Part shown: piece by piece, positions 17,921-26,408 of the stretch | Numbering within the stretch: the first letter of the stretch is position 1 | How the letters are laid out: every line of letters begins with the position of its first letter | Assembly (NCBI GenBank): GCA_022450585.1 | Contig: JAKUPR010000003.1 | Span: 6,095 to 57,065 of the forward strand | Length of the DNA: 50,971 bases | Origin: Anaerolineales bacterium | GTDB lineage: Bacteria; Chloroflexota; Anaerolineae; Anaerolineales; UBA11657 | Reading direction: 5' to 3' | Translations under genes and position numbers: made by a program | Notes under the pieces: generated by a model | What the model was told of the DNA's origin: nothing | Seen by the model: the letters and a program-made list of their open reading frames with translations, nothing else | The model's database searches: none

Positions 17921-18144
17921 AATATGATGTTCGAAATGATGACTGTTCGGAAACGTTTGTCTTGCTCATACTAATGCGATGATGTGGTTTTGCGAGATTT
18001 TTTCATTGAGCCGTGTCAATAGATTCATGTTGCAAGTTGCGTGTTGTTGAGGATAATGCTAGAGTATTTACAATTAGACATATCATTAGCTGGACACACA
18101 CCTTGTGTAGCCACAAAACTTATTAAAGGAAAGGGAGTATAGCG

Positions 18145-18801
18145 ATGGCTGACCCTATGTGGGATTCATACAACGAGTTTCTGCTTCATGGTGAAGCGAA
18201 TCGTTTCGCAAAAATGTTTGCTCGTTACGAGCTCTTTCAGAAGATCATGAATTTACCAGGTGATATTGTTGAGGCTGGTGTTTTTAAAGGTGCGGGAGTT
18301 CTTTATTGGGCGAAGCTTGTCGAGATTTTTAATCCTCAATCTACGCGGAGAGTTATTGGATTTGATACGTTTCAGGGTTATCCAGAGACAAACAGGGAGT
18401 ATGAAAGAGATTCTGGGAAAAAATTCGAAGAGGATGCAGACTATGACCCTGTTTCCCCTGATGCCATCATGGAAATCGCGGCCTCGCTTAATCTTTCTCA
18501 CCGAATTGAGCTCGTGAAAGGCGATGCCGCGGAATCTGTTTTGAGTTATGTAAACGACAATCCTGGATTTAGGGTTGCGCTGGTGAATATGGATTTTGAT
18601 ACTTATGACCCTACGGCTGCTTGCTTGCAACATTTGTATCCACTAGTGGTACCAAAAGGTGTGGTAGCTTTTGACAACTACGCTATACGAGGATGGGGCG
18701 AATCAGATGCTGCGGATTCTTTTTTTCGGGACAAGTCCGTTGTATTGCATTCATTTAGTTGGGCAAATACGCCCACGGCCTTTTTTCAGAAGGAAGCATA
18801 G
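18145..18801 (+). CDS. TylF/MycF-like class I SAM-dependent methyltransferase
   Basis: 218 aa; IVEAGVFKGAGVLYWAKL, RRVIGFDTFQGYPE, ALVNMDFDTYDPTAACLQHLYPLV, VAFDNYAIRGWGE. Confidence 0.85.
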   Translation: MADPMWDSYNEFLLHGEANRFAKMFARYELFQKIMNLPGDIVEAGVFKGAGVLYWAKLVEIFNPQSTRRVIGFDTFQGYPETNREYERDSGKKFEEDADYDPVSPDAIMEIAASLNLSHRIELVKGDAAESVLSYVNDNPGFRVALVNMDFDTYDPTAACLQHLYPLVVPKGVVAFDNYAIRGWGESDAADSFFRDKSVVLHSFSWANTPTAFFQKEA

Positions 18802-18815
18802 GGAACTTGAACGCT

Positions 18816-20201
18816 ATGGTCGACCGCTACGTTGTTCAAGATAATGCAACGATTGAGCAGGCGATGCGTTGCATAGATCAGTCTGGAGGCACGGTTGCTC
18901 TCATTACTTATAGGAAGCGTCTCGTTGGACTTGTAACCAATGGTGACATTCGTCGAGCCATACTTCAGGGAAGTCTGTTATCTCGCCCAGTGGCGGAAGT
19001 CATGAATTCAGACCCTTTTCTGTTGCGTACATCAGAGATGGAAGACAATACCCGTTTGTCTGAGGCGCTGATGTTTTTGAAAGAAACGGGAGCCAACGTT
19101 ATGCCGGTAATTGACGATGATAGTCGGTTGCTAGATCTTCTTTTTACTCCGCAACTTGAGGCGCTTGTTTCTAGGGCTTTGCGTAAAACAGATGGGGATT
19201 CAAAACAGCGCCCTAGGATATTGCTAGTTGGAGGTGCTGGTTACATAGGTTCAGTTCTGGCTAGACTATTGATTGAGAATGGGTTTGACGTGCGAGTGGC
19301 AGATCGCCTCATGTATGGACGTGAGCCTATCGAGACCCTAATTGGGCAACCACACTACGAATTTTTTCGCTCTGATATACGACATATAGAGAATATGATT
19401 GACTTGGTAGCTGATGTCTACGCAGTTGTCCACATGGCTGAGATTGTGGGGGACCCTGCATGTGCATTGGACCCCAGCCTTGCTCTGGAGACCAATTTCC
19501 TCTCTGTTCTAGCGTTTGCAACACTGTGTAGCCATATTCAAGTCAACCGCTTTGTATACTTGTCGTCGTGCTCTGTATATGGTGCTAATAGTAACCCTGA
19601 CAAGTTGCTTACTGAAGACTCTCCACTCAATCCGGTTTCGCTATATGCGCAGATGAAAGTCAAGACCGAATCTGGTTTGGTTGAGTTAGCCGAGCGGAGT
19701 GTTAATTTTTCCCCTGTGCTGTTGCGCTTGGCAACTGTATTTGGGTGGTCACTGCGCCCTCGTTTTGATTTGGTGGTGAACCGGATGACTGCTCAGGCAG
19801 TGCGCGATGGAACGATAACGATATTTGGCGGTGAGCAATGGCGTCCAAATATTCACGTTAGTGATGTCTCTAGGGCTATTCTGGCAGTGCTACAAGCTCC
19901 AGTGGTCGATATTAGTTGTCGGGCTCTGAACGTTGGGGACAACGATTTGAATTATCAGGTGCGCGAAATCGGAGAGTCGGTGGCCCGCGGAGTGGTAGGA
20001 ACCCGAATCCAGTTAGAGGTAGATAATACGGATAAGAGGGACTATCGTGTTTCTTTTGATGCAATTCGTGAATTACTAGGATTTGAGGCGTCCGTGAGTC
20101 TATCAGACGGTATTCGGGAGATAAGCGAGTTTCTTGATTTAGAGAGCGTTGATTTTCATCATCCACGATACAACAACTTATATTCTTTGAGGATGCAATA
20201 A
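18816..20201 (+). CDS. CBS-domain pair fused to NAD-dependent epimerase/dehydratase
   Basis: CBS pair (IEQAMRCIDQSGGTVALITYRKRLVGLVTNGDIRRAILQG ... VMNSDPFLL ... NVMPVIDDDSRLLDLL) then Rossmann LLVGGAGYIGS and YAQMK catalytic motif. Track ORF starts at 18759; ATG at 18816 preferred to avoid overlap. Confidence 0.87.
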   Translation: MVDRYVVQDNATIEQAMRCIDQSGGTVALITYRKRLVGLVTNGDIRRAILQGSLLSRPVAEVMNSDPFLLRTSEMEDNTRLSEALMFLKETGANVMPVIDDDSRLLDLLFTPQLEALVSRALRKTDGDSKQRPRILLVGGAGYIGSVLARLLIENGFDVRVADRLMYGREPIETLIGQPHYEFFRSDIRHIENMIDLVADVYAVVHMAEIVGDPACALDPSLALETNFLSVLAFATLCSHIQVNRFVYLSSCSVYGANSNPDKLLTEDSPLNPVSLYAQMKVKTESGLVELAERSVNFSPVLLRLATVFGWSLRPRFDLVVNRMTAQAVRDGTITIFGGEQWRPNIHVSDVSRAILAVLQAPVVDISCRALNVGDNDLNYQVREIGESVARGVVGTRIQLEVDNTDKRDYRVSFDAIRELLGFEASVSLSDGIREISEFLDLESVDFHHPRYNNLYSLRMQ

Positions 20202-20207
20202 TTTTCT

Positions 20208-21233
20208 ATGTCGAATTCATTTGTAGGTGCTCGTATCTTGATTACTGGTGGTACAGGTTCGTTTGGAGAATTTGCCATTAGCCGTTTTCTTGAGGACGAG
20301 CCTGAGCAGATTGTTGTTTACAGCCGTGACGAATATAAGCAGTTCAACTTGCAGCGCAAATACGCCGGGGACAAGCGGCTTCACTTCGTGTTGGGCGATG
20401 TTCGAGATGAGGCTAGACTTACGGATGCTCTGGTTGGTGTTGACGTGGTAATACACGCTGCAGCCATGAAGCAAGTGCCTGCATGTGAGATGAATCCGAG
20501 TGAAGCAATTTTGACCAATGTACTGGGCGCCCACAATGTTGTGCGTTCCTGTCTGCGCAGTGACGTATCTTCTGCAATAAACCTTAGCCCTGACAAAGCG
20601 ACGATGCCAGGTGGAGTTTATGGGGCTACCAAGTTGTTAAGCGAGCGTGTTTTTTCTCACGGCGGAATTTCTCAGGCAAGTAATCTGCGAGCAGCCAGTA
20701 TCCGGTATAGCAATGTGTTGGGCACTCGTGGTAGCGTCGTAGAGGTATTTGAGCAGCGACTGCGTGATGGTTTTCCCTTGGTAGTCTTTGATCCAAGAAT
20801 GATTCGCTTGGTGTTAACCCAGGATCAAGTTGTAGATTTGGCATGTTATGCTTTTGATACTATGCTCGGTGGCGAGGTTTTCATAAAGGATTCTCCGGCT
20901 TTGCGGATTGTGGATTTGGCGCAGGCCATGGTTGATGTTTTCGGAAGCGGCGAAGTGATTGTGAAGGATCAAGATGTGCGGGCGGGCGAGAAATATGATG
21001 CGTACCTGCTATCAGCATCCGAGGCTGAAAATACTTTGATGACCCAGGATGGCTACTTCGTCATTCTGCCCTCATTGTCGAATAGTCAACGTGATATATA
21101 TACTACACACTATCAGCAAGCAAAAGCAGTTGCCGTGCAAGACTATGGTTCATCTACTGCAAGATTGTTGAGCAAGGATGATATAGTGAAAATGATTGGT
21201 GGAATTGTTCAAGACAGAACTTCTTTTGATTAA
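20208..21233 (+). CDS. pseB: PseB-like UDP-GlcNAc 4,6-dehydratase (5-inverting type)
   Basis: 341 aa; RILITGGTGSFGEFA, YSRDEYKQF, VIHAAAMKQVPACEMNPSEAILTNVLGAHNV, LSPDKATMPGGVYGATKLLSE. Confidence 0.88.
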   Translation: MSNSFVGARILITGGTGSFGEFAISRFLEDEPEQIVVYSRDEYKQFNLQRKYAGDKRLHFVLGDVRDEARLTDALVGVDVVIHAAAMKQVPACEMNPSEAILTNVLGAHNVVRSCLRSDVSSAINLSPDKATMPGGVYGATKLLSERVFSHGGISQASNLRAASIRYSNVLGTRGSVVEVFEQRLRDGFPLVVFDPRMIRLVLTQDQVVDLACYAFDTMLGGEVFIKDSPALRIVDLAQAMVDVFGSGEVIVKDQDVRAGEKYDAYLLSASEAENTLMTQDGYFVILPSLSNSQRDIYTTHYQQAKAVAVQDYGSSTARLLSKDDIVKMIGGIVQDRTSFD

Positions 21234-21239
21234 TCTCCA

Positions 21240-22436
21240 ATGACTTACACAATTATTGATCGGAATCGATTGTCGGAAGATCACTTTATACCGTACGCTT
21301 CACAATGGTTGGAGGCAGATGATATTCAGGCCGTTGTAGATGTGCTGGAGAGTAGCTGGATCACACAAGGTCCAAAAGTGAGCGAATTTGAGAGCAAGGT
21401 CGCTGAGCATTGTGGCGCGCGCTATGCTGTTGCTGTCGCGACTGGTACGGCCGCCTTACATTGCGCTGCTTTTGCGGCTGGAGTAGAGCCAGGTGATGAA
21501 GTGATTACCTCCCCCATAACTTTTGTTGCCTCAGCAAATTGTGTTGCCTATTTGGGTGCAAGACCAATCTTTGCGGACATAGACCCAGATACATTGAATT
21601 GCGATCCAAATGAAATAGAGAAGAATATTTCTCCGCGTACTAAGGCTATTATTCCCGTAGATTTTTCTGGACACCCTGCAGAGATGGATGAGATTATGTC
21701 TATCTCCCAGGAGCATGGTCTGACAGTGATTTCAGATGCTGCTCATTCTCTGGGTGCCGAATATCGTGGGAAGACAGTGGGAGCGATTGCTGATATGACG
21801 GTTCTCAGCTTTCATCCCGTTAAGCATATCACCACTGGTGAAGGCGGTATGATCATTACAGACAACCCTGATCTCTATGAGAGACTTCTTCTGTTTCGCA
21901 CACACGGGATAACTAACCGTCTTGAGATGTTAAGTAACAAGAAATCAGGTGGTTGGTATTATGAAATGCAGGCTCTGGGTTACAACTATAGAATAACTGA
22001 CATCCAGTGCGCTTTGGGCATTAGTCAGCTTGCCAAGCTAGATAGATTTGTATCCCGGCGACGTGAAATTGCTCATCATTACGATCAGGCGTTTTCCGGA
22101 ATTCCGGAAGTCATCCTTCCTGTAGAGCGCCCGTATGTTAAGTCATCCTATCACTTATATGTCTTACAGTTTGATTTCAGACTGTTGAGTACAGACCGCA
22201 CTGAACTATTTGACAAACTACGTGCTCGTAACCTTGGTGTTCATGTGCATTACATTCCGGCCCACCTCCAACCTTATTATAAGAATAAGTTTGGATATCA
22301 ATACGGTGACTATCCGCATGCCGAACGGTACTATGATAGGTGTTTAACCATTCCATTGTATCCGCGGATGACTGATATGGATGTACAGAGGGTGATTGAC
22401 AGTATTTGTGAAGAAATTGACTCAGCACGGTTATAG
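21240..22436 (+). CDS. pseC: PseC-like UDP-sugar aminotransferase (DegT/DnrJ/EryC1 family)
   Basis: 398 aa; ATGTAALHCAAFAAGVEPGDEVITSPITFVASANCVAY, SDAAHSLGAEYRGK, SFHPVKHITTGEGGMI (PLP Lys). Confidence 0.9.
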   Translation: MTYTIIDRNRLSEDHFIPYASQWLEADDIQAVVDVLESSWITQGPKVSEFESKVAEHCGARYAVAVATGTAALHCAAFAAGVEPGDEVITSPITFVASANCVAYLGARPIFADIDPDTLNCDPNEIEKNISPRTKAIIPVDFSGHPAEMDEIMSISQEHGLTVISDAAHSLGAEYRGKTVGAIADMTVLSFHPVKHITTGEGGMIITDNPDLYERLLLFRTHGITNRLEMLSNKKSGGWYYEMQALGYNYRITDIQCALGISQLAKLDRFVSRRREIAHHYDQAFSGIPEVILPVERPYVKSSYHLYVLQFDFRLLSTDRTELFDKLRARNLGVHVHYIPAHLQPYYKNKFGYQYGDYPHAERYYDRCLTIPLYPRMTDMDVQRVIDSICEEIDSARL

Positions 22437-23476
22437 TGAGTAATGATGGTGCGGGTGAAGCTCTTCCCCAGCACGATGTTCGTGTGGTCATATGTACACT
22501 TGGATCTCCCCAATCTGGTCTTGGACATCTCCGCAGGTGTCTAGCTTTGGCATGCGCACTTCAGCATCTCTGCGGGGTAGTAGACTTTTGGGTTGAGGAT
22601 ATAGAGGCAGTTTCTGTTATTCGAAATGCTGGTTTCGCGGCACGATTGGTAGACCCAGAAACTCTACCAGAGCCTGGCATCGCCGATATGCTGGTGGTGG
22701 ATGGTTATCATTATGATGATCAGTTCATCAAAAAGGCGCGAGACCGTGTGTCGCTTGTGTTGGCTATTGAGGATTTGCCTGATAGGTTTTTGCCGGCGCA
22801 TATCATATTGAATTCTGGTACGCGCGCCAAGCAGCCTACTCAATTATATCCTTCGGATACTCAGTTTCTTCTTGGTGCCGACTACGCACTGTTGGACTCG
22901 GCTTTCTCAGAATCTCCCTCTCGTGAGTATCGTACTGAAGTACATAGGATACTAATAACTGTTGGCGGATCCGACCCAATGAATCTAATGCCTCGCCTGA
23001 TGCAGTGGGTTCGACAGAGTCATCCTAAAGTGTCGCAGGATGTCATTGTGGGCCCATTTTTTTCCAACCAGGAAGAGATTGAGGAAGTTGCACAGAGTTT
23101 GGGTTCAATAAAACTTTGGACTAATCCTACCAACATGCGCGGTATTATGTGTGAGGCTGACTTAGCTGTTGCTGGAGCTGGCCATACACTCTTCCAGCTC
23201 GCCGCGTGTGCTACACCTACAGTGGCGATTGCGCTTTTCGCTAATCAATTAATTCACGTAAAAGAGTTGGCGCAAAGTGGTGCAGTGGAATGGGTAGCTC
23301 GTTGGAGCGACAATAACCTTGGTGACCGAGTTTTGACCGCTGTCGCCAGATTTTCCAGGGTTTCCGCGCGCTCCAGTTTAGGAAGGGCTGCGAGGAAGAA
23401 TGTCGATGGGAGGGGTGCACAAAGAGTTGCTGCTGTTGCCGTAGAGAGATTGCGAAGAGAGCAAACCTATGACTGA
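22436..23476 (+). CDS. pseG: PseG-like UDP-sugar hydrolase
   Basis: 346 aa, GTG start overlapping pseC stop; SGLGHLRRCLALACAL, LLGADYALLDSAF, ILITVGGSDPMNLM, AGAGHTLFQLAACATPTVAI. Confidence 0.83.
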   Translation: MSNDGAGEALPQHDVRVVICTLGSPQSGLGHLRRCLALACALQHLCGVVDFWVEDIEAVSVIRNAGFAARLVDPETLPEPGIADMLVVDGYHYDDQFIKKARDRVSLVLAIEDLPDRFLPAHIILNSGTRAKQPTQLYPSDTQFLLGADYALLDSAFSESPSREYRTEVHRILITVGGSDPMNLMPRLMQWVRQSHPKVSQDVIVGPFFSNQEEIEEVAQSLGSIKLWTNPTNMRGIMCEADLAVAGAGHTLFQLAACATPTVAIALFANQLIHVKELAQSGAVEWVARWSDNNLGDRVLTAVARFSRVSARSSLGRAARKNVDGRGAQRVAAVAVERLRREQTYD

Positions 23477-24518
23477 AAGAATTAGGGTGGGTGAACGATG
23501 GATTGGAGATGATGAGCCAGTTTTTATCATTGCAGAGGCTGGCAGCAATCACAATGGAAACTTCAACCAAGCGCTTCGTTTGGTCGACGTTGCGGCTGAG
23601 TCTGGAGCAGATGCGGTAAAGTTTCAGACTTTCAAAGCTTCGAAAATGTATCCACGGACTGCAGGCCAATCTGATTATTTGGGAGTTTCTGAGTCCATCT
23701 ACGACATAATCAAGAAGATGGAAATGCCGGAGGATTGGGTGCCACGCTTGGCGGAATATTGTCTGGAAAAGAAGATTGAGTTTATTTCTACTCCGTTTGA
23801 TGAGGCGGCGGTTGAATTACTCGCTCCATATTTGAATATTTTTAAGTTGGCTTCGTATGAATTGACGCATACTCCTTTAGTGCGCCATGTAGCGAGTTTT
23901 GGGAAGCCAATGCTTGTGTCTACCGGAGCATCTAGTTTAGAAGAGGTGATTAAAATAGTTGAGACTATTAGGAGCGAGGGTAACGATCAAATTATTTTGT
24001 GCCAATGTACAGCTAGCTACCCAACATTGCCCGAGGGTGTTAATGCGCGCGCTATGCTTGCAATGCGCGATGAGACCGGATGTCTTGTAGGGCTTTCCGA
24101 TCATTCGCGTGAGCCGATTATTGCCCCTACTGTCGCTGTGTCTCTGGGTGCTTGTGTGATTGAAAAGCATTTCACATTGAGCAACATACTTCCTGGTCCT
24201 GATCACCAGTTCGCTATAGAGCCGAGAGAGTTAGCCAGGCTAGTAGAAACTGTGCGTGTGGCAGAAAAGGTTTTGGGTCACGGACGCAAGGAATTGCTTC
24301 CGGAAGAACATGAGCTGTATGATTTCGCTCGACGGAGTGTTTTTTCCACGCGTAGCATTGAGGCTGGCGAGAGACTTGATCCTGATTGTGTGGCTGTCTT
24401 GCGTTGTGGAAAATTGGGTTATGGACTAGCGCCTGAACAATACGGGAGTATTCTAGGTCGTGCTGTGGGGCGTGATATACCTGCAAATAGTCCAATTCAC
24501 CTTGCTGATTTAGTGTGA
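23469..24518 (+). CDS. pseI: Pseudaminic acid synthase-like (NeuB family with SAF domain)
   Basis: 349 aa; FIIAEAGSNHNGNFNQALRLVDVAAESGADAVKFQTF, STPFDEAAVELL, FKLASYELTHTPL, STGAS, GLSDHS, EKHFTL, C-terminal SAF domain. Confidence 0.9.
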   Translation: MTERIRVGERWIGDDEPVFIIAEAGSNHNGNFNQALRLVDVAAESGADAVKFQTFKASKMYPRTAGQSDYLGVSESIYDIIKKMEMPEDWVPRLAEYCLEKKIEFISTPFDEAAVELLAPYLNIFKLASYELTHTPLVRHVASFGKPMLVSTGASSLEEVIKIVETIRSEGNDQIILCQCTASYPTLPEGVNARAMLAMRDETGCLVGLSDHSREPIIAPTVAVSLGACVIEKHFTLSNILPGPDHQFAIEPRELARLVETVRVAEKVLGHGRKELLPEEHELYDFARRSVFSTRSIEAGERLDPDCVAVLRCGKLGYGLAPEQYGSILGRAVGRDIPANSPIHLADLV

Positions 24519-25006
24519 CTGATTTCTTTCTGCGTGAGGTGACGAATGAGGATGTGCGGCTTCTATGGGAATGGCGGAATGATTCATTGGTACGTGAAAC
24601 GGCTTTCGATCAAGAATTTATATCGTGGAAATCTCATGCTTGTTGGTTTGATCGTAAATTATCTTCTGTTGATTGCCGTATATGGATTTTGCAAGACGAC
24701 GGTTTTCCTGTTGGGCAAGTGCGTTATGATCGTGGTGGAGAAATAGCCGAACTCACCTACTCTGTTTCGAAGGAATTTAGAGGTCGAGGTTTAGGGACAG
24801 TGCTTCTGCAGATGTCTACCCCATTAGCGTGTAAGGAGCTTGACGTTGCTATTTTGGTTGCATTTGTAAAGCAAGGCAATCTTCCGTCAATGCGAGCGCT
24901 AAAGCGATCGGGATTTGAAAGAATGAAGGTAATAAATCGAAACAATGAGCAGTGCTGGAAGTTCCAGAAATCGTGCGAATCATGCAACCAGATATTTACA
25001 TCATAG
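24515..25006 (+). CDS. pseH: GNAT acetyltransferase, PseH-like
   Basis: 163 aa, GTG start overlapping pseI by 4 nt; LLWEWRNDSLVRETAF, VGQVRYDR, LTYSVSKEFRGRGLGTVLLQ. Confidence 0.82.
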   Translation: MTDFFLREVTNEDVRLLWEWRNDSLVRETAFDQEFISWKSHACWFDRKLSSVDCRIWILQDDGFPVGQVRYDRGGEIAELTYSVSKEFRGRGLGTVLLQMSTPLACKELDVAILVAFVKQGNLPSMRALKRSGFERMKVINRNNEQCWKFQKSCESCNQIFTS

Positions 25007-25022
25007 GGAGTTCGACTGATCT

Positions 25023-25703
25023 ATGGCCAAAATAATAGTGGCAACTGTTGGGTCGTGGAATGTTAGCCGTTTCCATCAATGGGAATCAGACAACCAACAC
25101 GATGTTCATTTGATTACAGGGCAGGCGGAATTTAATTTGGAGGCGGTCATCGAGTTTGCGCCACATTACATTTTCTTTCCACAGTGGTACTGGAAAATTC
25201 CAGAAGCAATCTTTGAAAATTATGAGTGTGTGGTTTTTCATATGACAGATCTTCCTTTTGGTCGTGGGGGTAGTCCCTTACAAAACCTTATTCTACGTGG
25301 TATATATAGAACACAATTATCTGCCATAAGGGTGGTGGAGGTCATGGATTCTGGACCAGTATACTTGAAGCACCCGCTATCTTTACATGGCAGTGCGACG
25401 GAAATATATATCCGTGCCTCTGAAACAACTTTTGAGATGATTGATGAAATATTGGAGTCGCGGCTGACCCCGAAAAATCAGAAAGGGGAAGTGGTGAAAT
25501 TCAAACGGCGCACAGCTTCTGAAAGCGAAATTCCGCCTCGTGATGACTTGCAGGATTTATATGATTTTATCCGTATGCTTGATGCTGAGGGATATCCACA
25601 AGCGTTTCTAACTCATGCTGGTTACCGCTACGAATTTTCACGTGCTTCCTTGCGTGATGGACACATTGTTGCTGACGTCATGGTTGTGCCACTGAGTAAG
25701 TAA
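25023..25703 (+). CDS. Formyltransferase-fold protein (sugar N-formyltransferase candidate)
   Basis: 226 aa; HYIFFPQWYWKIPEAIFENYECVVFHMTDLPFGRGGSPLQNLI, resembling the HxxxLPxxRGxxPxxW core of formyltransferases. Confidence 0.78.
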   Translation: MAKIIVATVGSWNVSRFHQWESDNQHDVHLITGQAEFNLEAVIEFAPHYIFFPQWYWKIPEAIFENYECVVFHMTDLPFGRGGSPLQNLILRGIYRTQLSAIRVVEVMDSGPVYLKHPLSLHGSATEIYIRASETTFEMIDEILESRLTPKNQKGEVVKFKRRTASESEIPPRDDLQDLYDFIRMLDAEGYPQAFLTHAGYRYEFSRASLRDGHIVADVMVVPLSK

Positions 25704-25712
25704 GGAGAAGAT

Positions 25713-26393
25713 ATGAGGATTCTGATTGTAGCTGCGCATCCTGACGATGAGGTCCTAGGTTGTGGTGGCACTATAGCCAAGCTTAGTCGGGAGCACGAGG
25801 TCCACATTGGTATACTAGGTGAGGGTATGACAGCTCGCAATGTGCAGCGCGAGGACGTTGACCCGAAAGCGCTCGAAGGATTACATGCTCGGGCGCGAGT
25901 TGCAGGACACCTGCTTGGCTCACGGTCAGTTTTGCTCGAGGGATTGCCGGATAATCGATTTGACGAACTACCTTTGCTTGACGTAGTCAAAAGAGTCGAA
26001 CGGTGGGTCAATGATCTTGCCCCTGAGGTTATTTATACACACCATCAGGGAGATTTAAACATTGATCATGTAGTCACTCATCGGGCAGTGTTGACGGCTA
26101 CCCGCCCAATTGCTAGTTGTCCTGTGCGGGAAATCTATGCATTTGAAGTGCCGTCTTCAACGGAATGGTCATTTCAGAGGTTAGGGGGCGCGTTCTGCCC
26201 TAACTGGTTTGTGGGAATCGATGATACCATTGAGACGAAAGTGCAAGCAATGGAATCCTACGAGAGCGAATCCAGACCATTTCCTCACCCGCGTTCGCCT
26301 GAGGCATTGCGAGCGTATGCGCGACGGTGGGGCAGTGTTGTTGGTTTGCAGGCTGCAGAAGCGTTTGAGCTTGTTAGGGCAGTTCGACCATAG
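25713..26393 (+). CDS. PIG-L/LmbE family deacetylase
   Basis: 226 aa; ILIVAAHPDDEVLGCGGTIAKLS and HHQGDLNIDHVVTHRAVLTATRP. Confidence 0.93.
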   Translation: MRILIVAAHPDDEVLGCGGTIAKLSREHEVHIGILGEGMTARNVQREDVDPKALEGLHARARVAGHLLGSRSVLLEGLPDNRFDELPLLDVVKRVERWVNDLAPEVIYTHHQGDLNIDHVVTHRAVLTATRPIASCPVREIYAFEVPSSTEWSFQRLGGAFCPNWFVGIDDTIETKVQAMESYESESRPFPHPRSPEALRAYARRWGSVVGLQAAEAFELVRAVRP

Positions 26394-26408
26394 GTTTGCG
26401 GAGACATC

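Noticed and set aside
23241-23669. 142-aa minus-strand ORF
   Set aside because: Antisense to the pseG/pseI junction; both sense genes are strongly supported.
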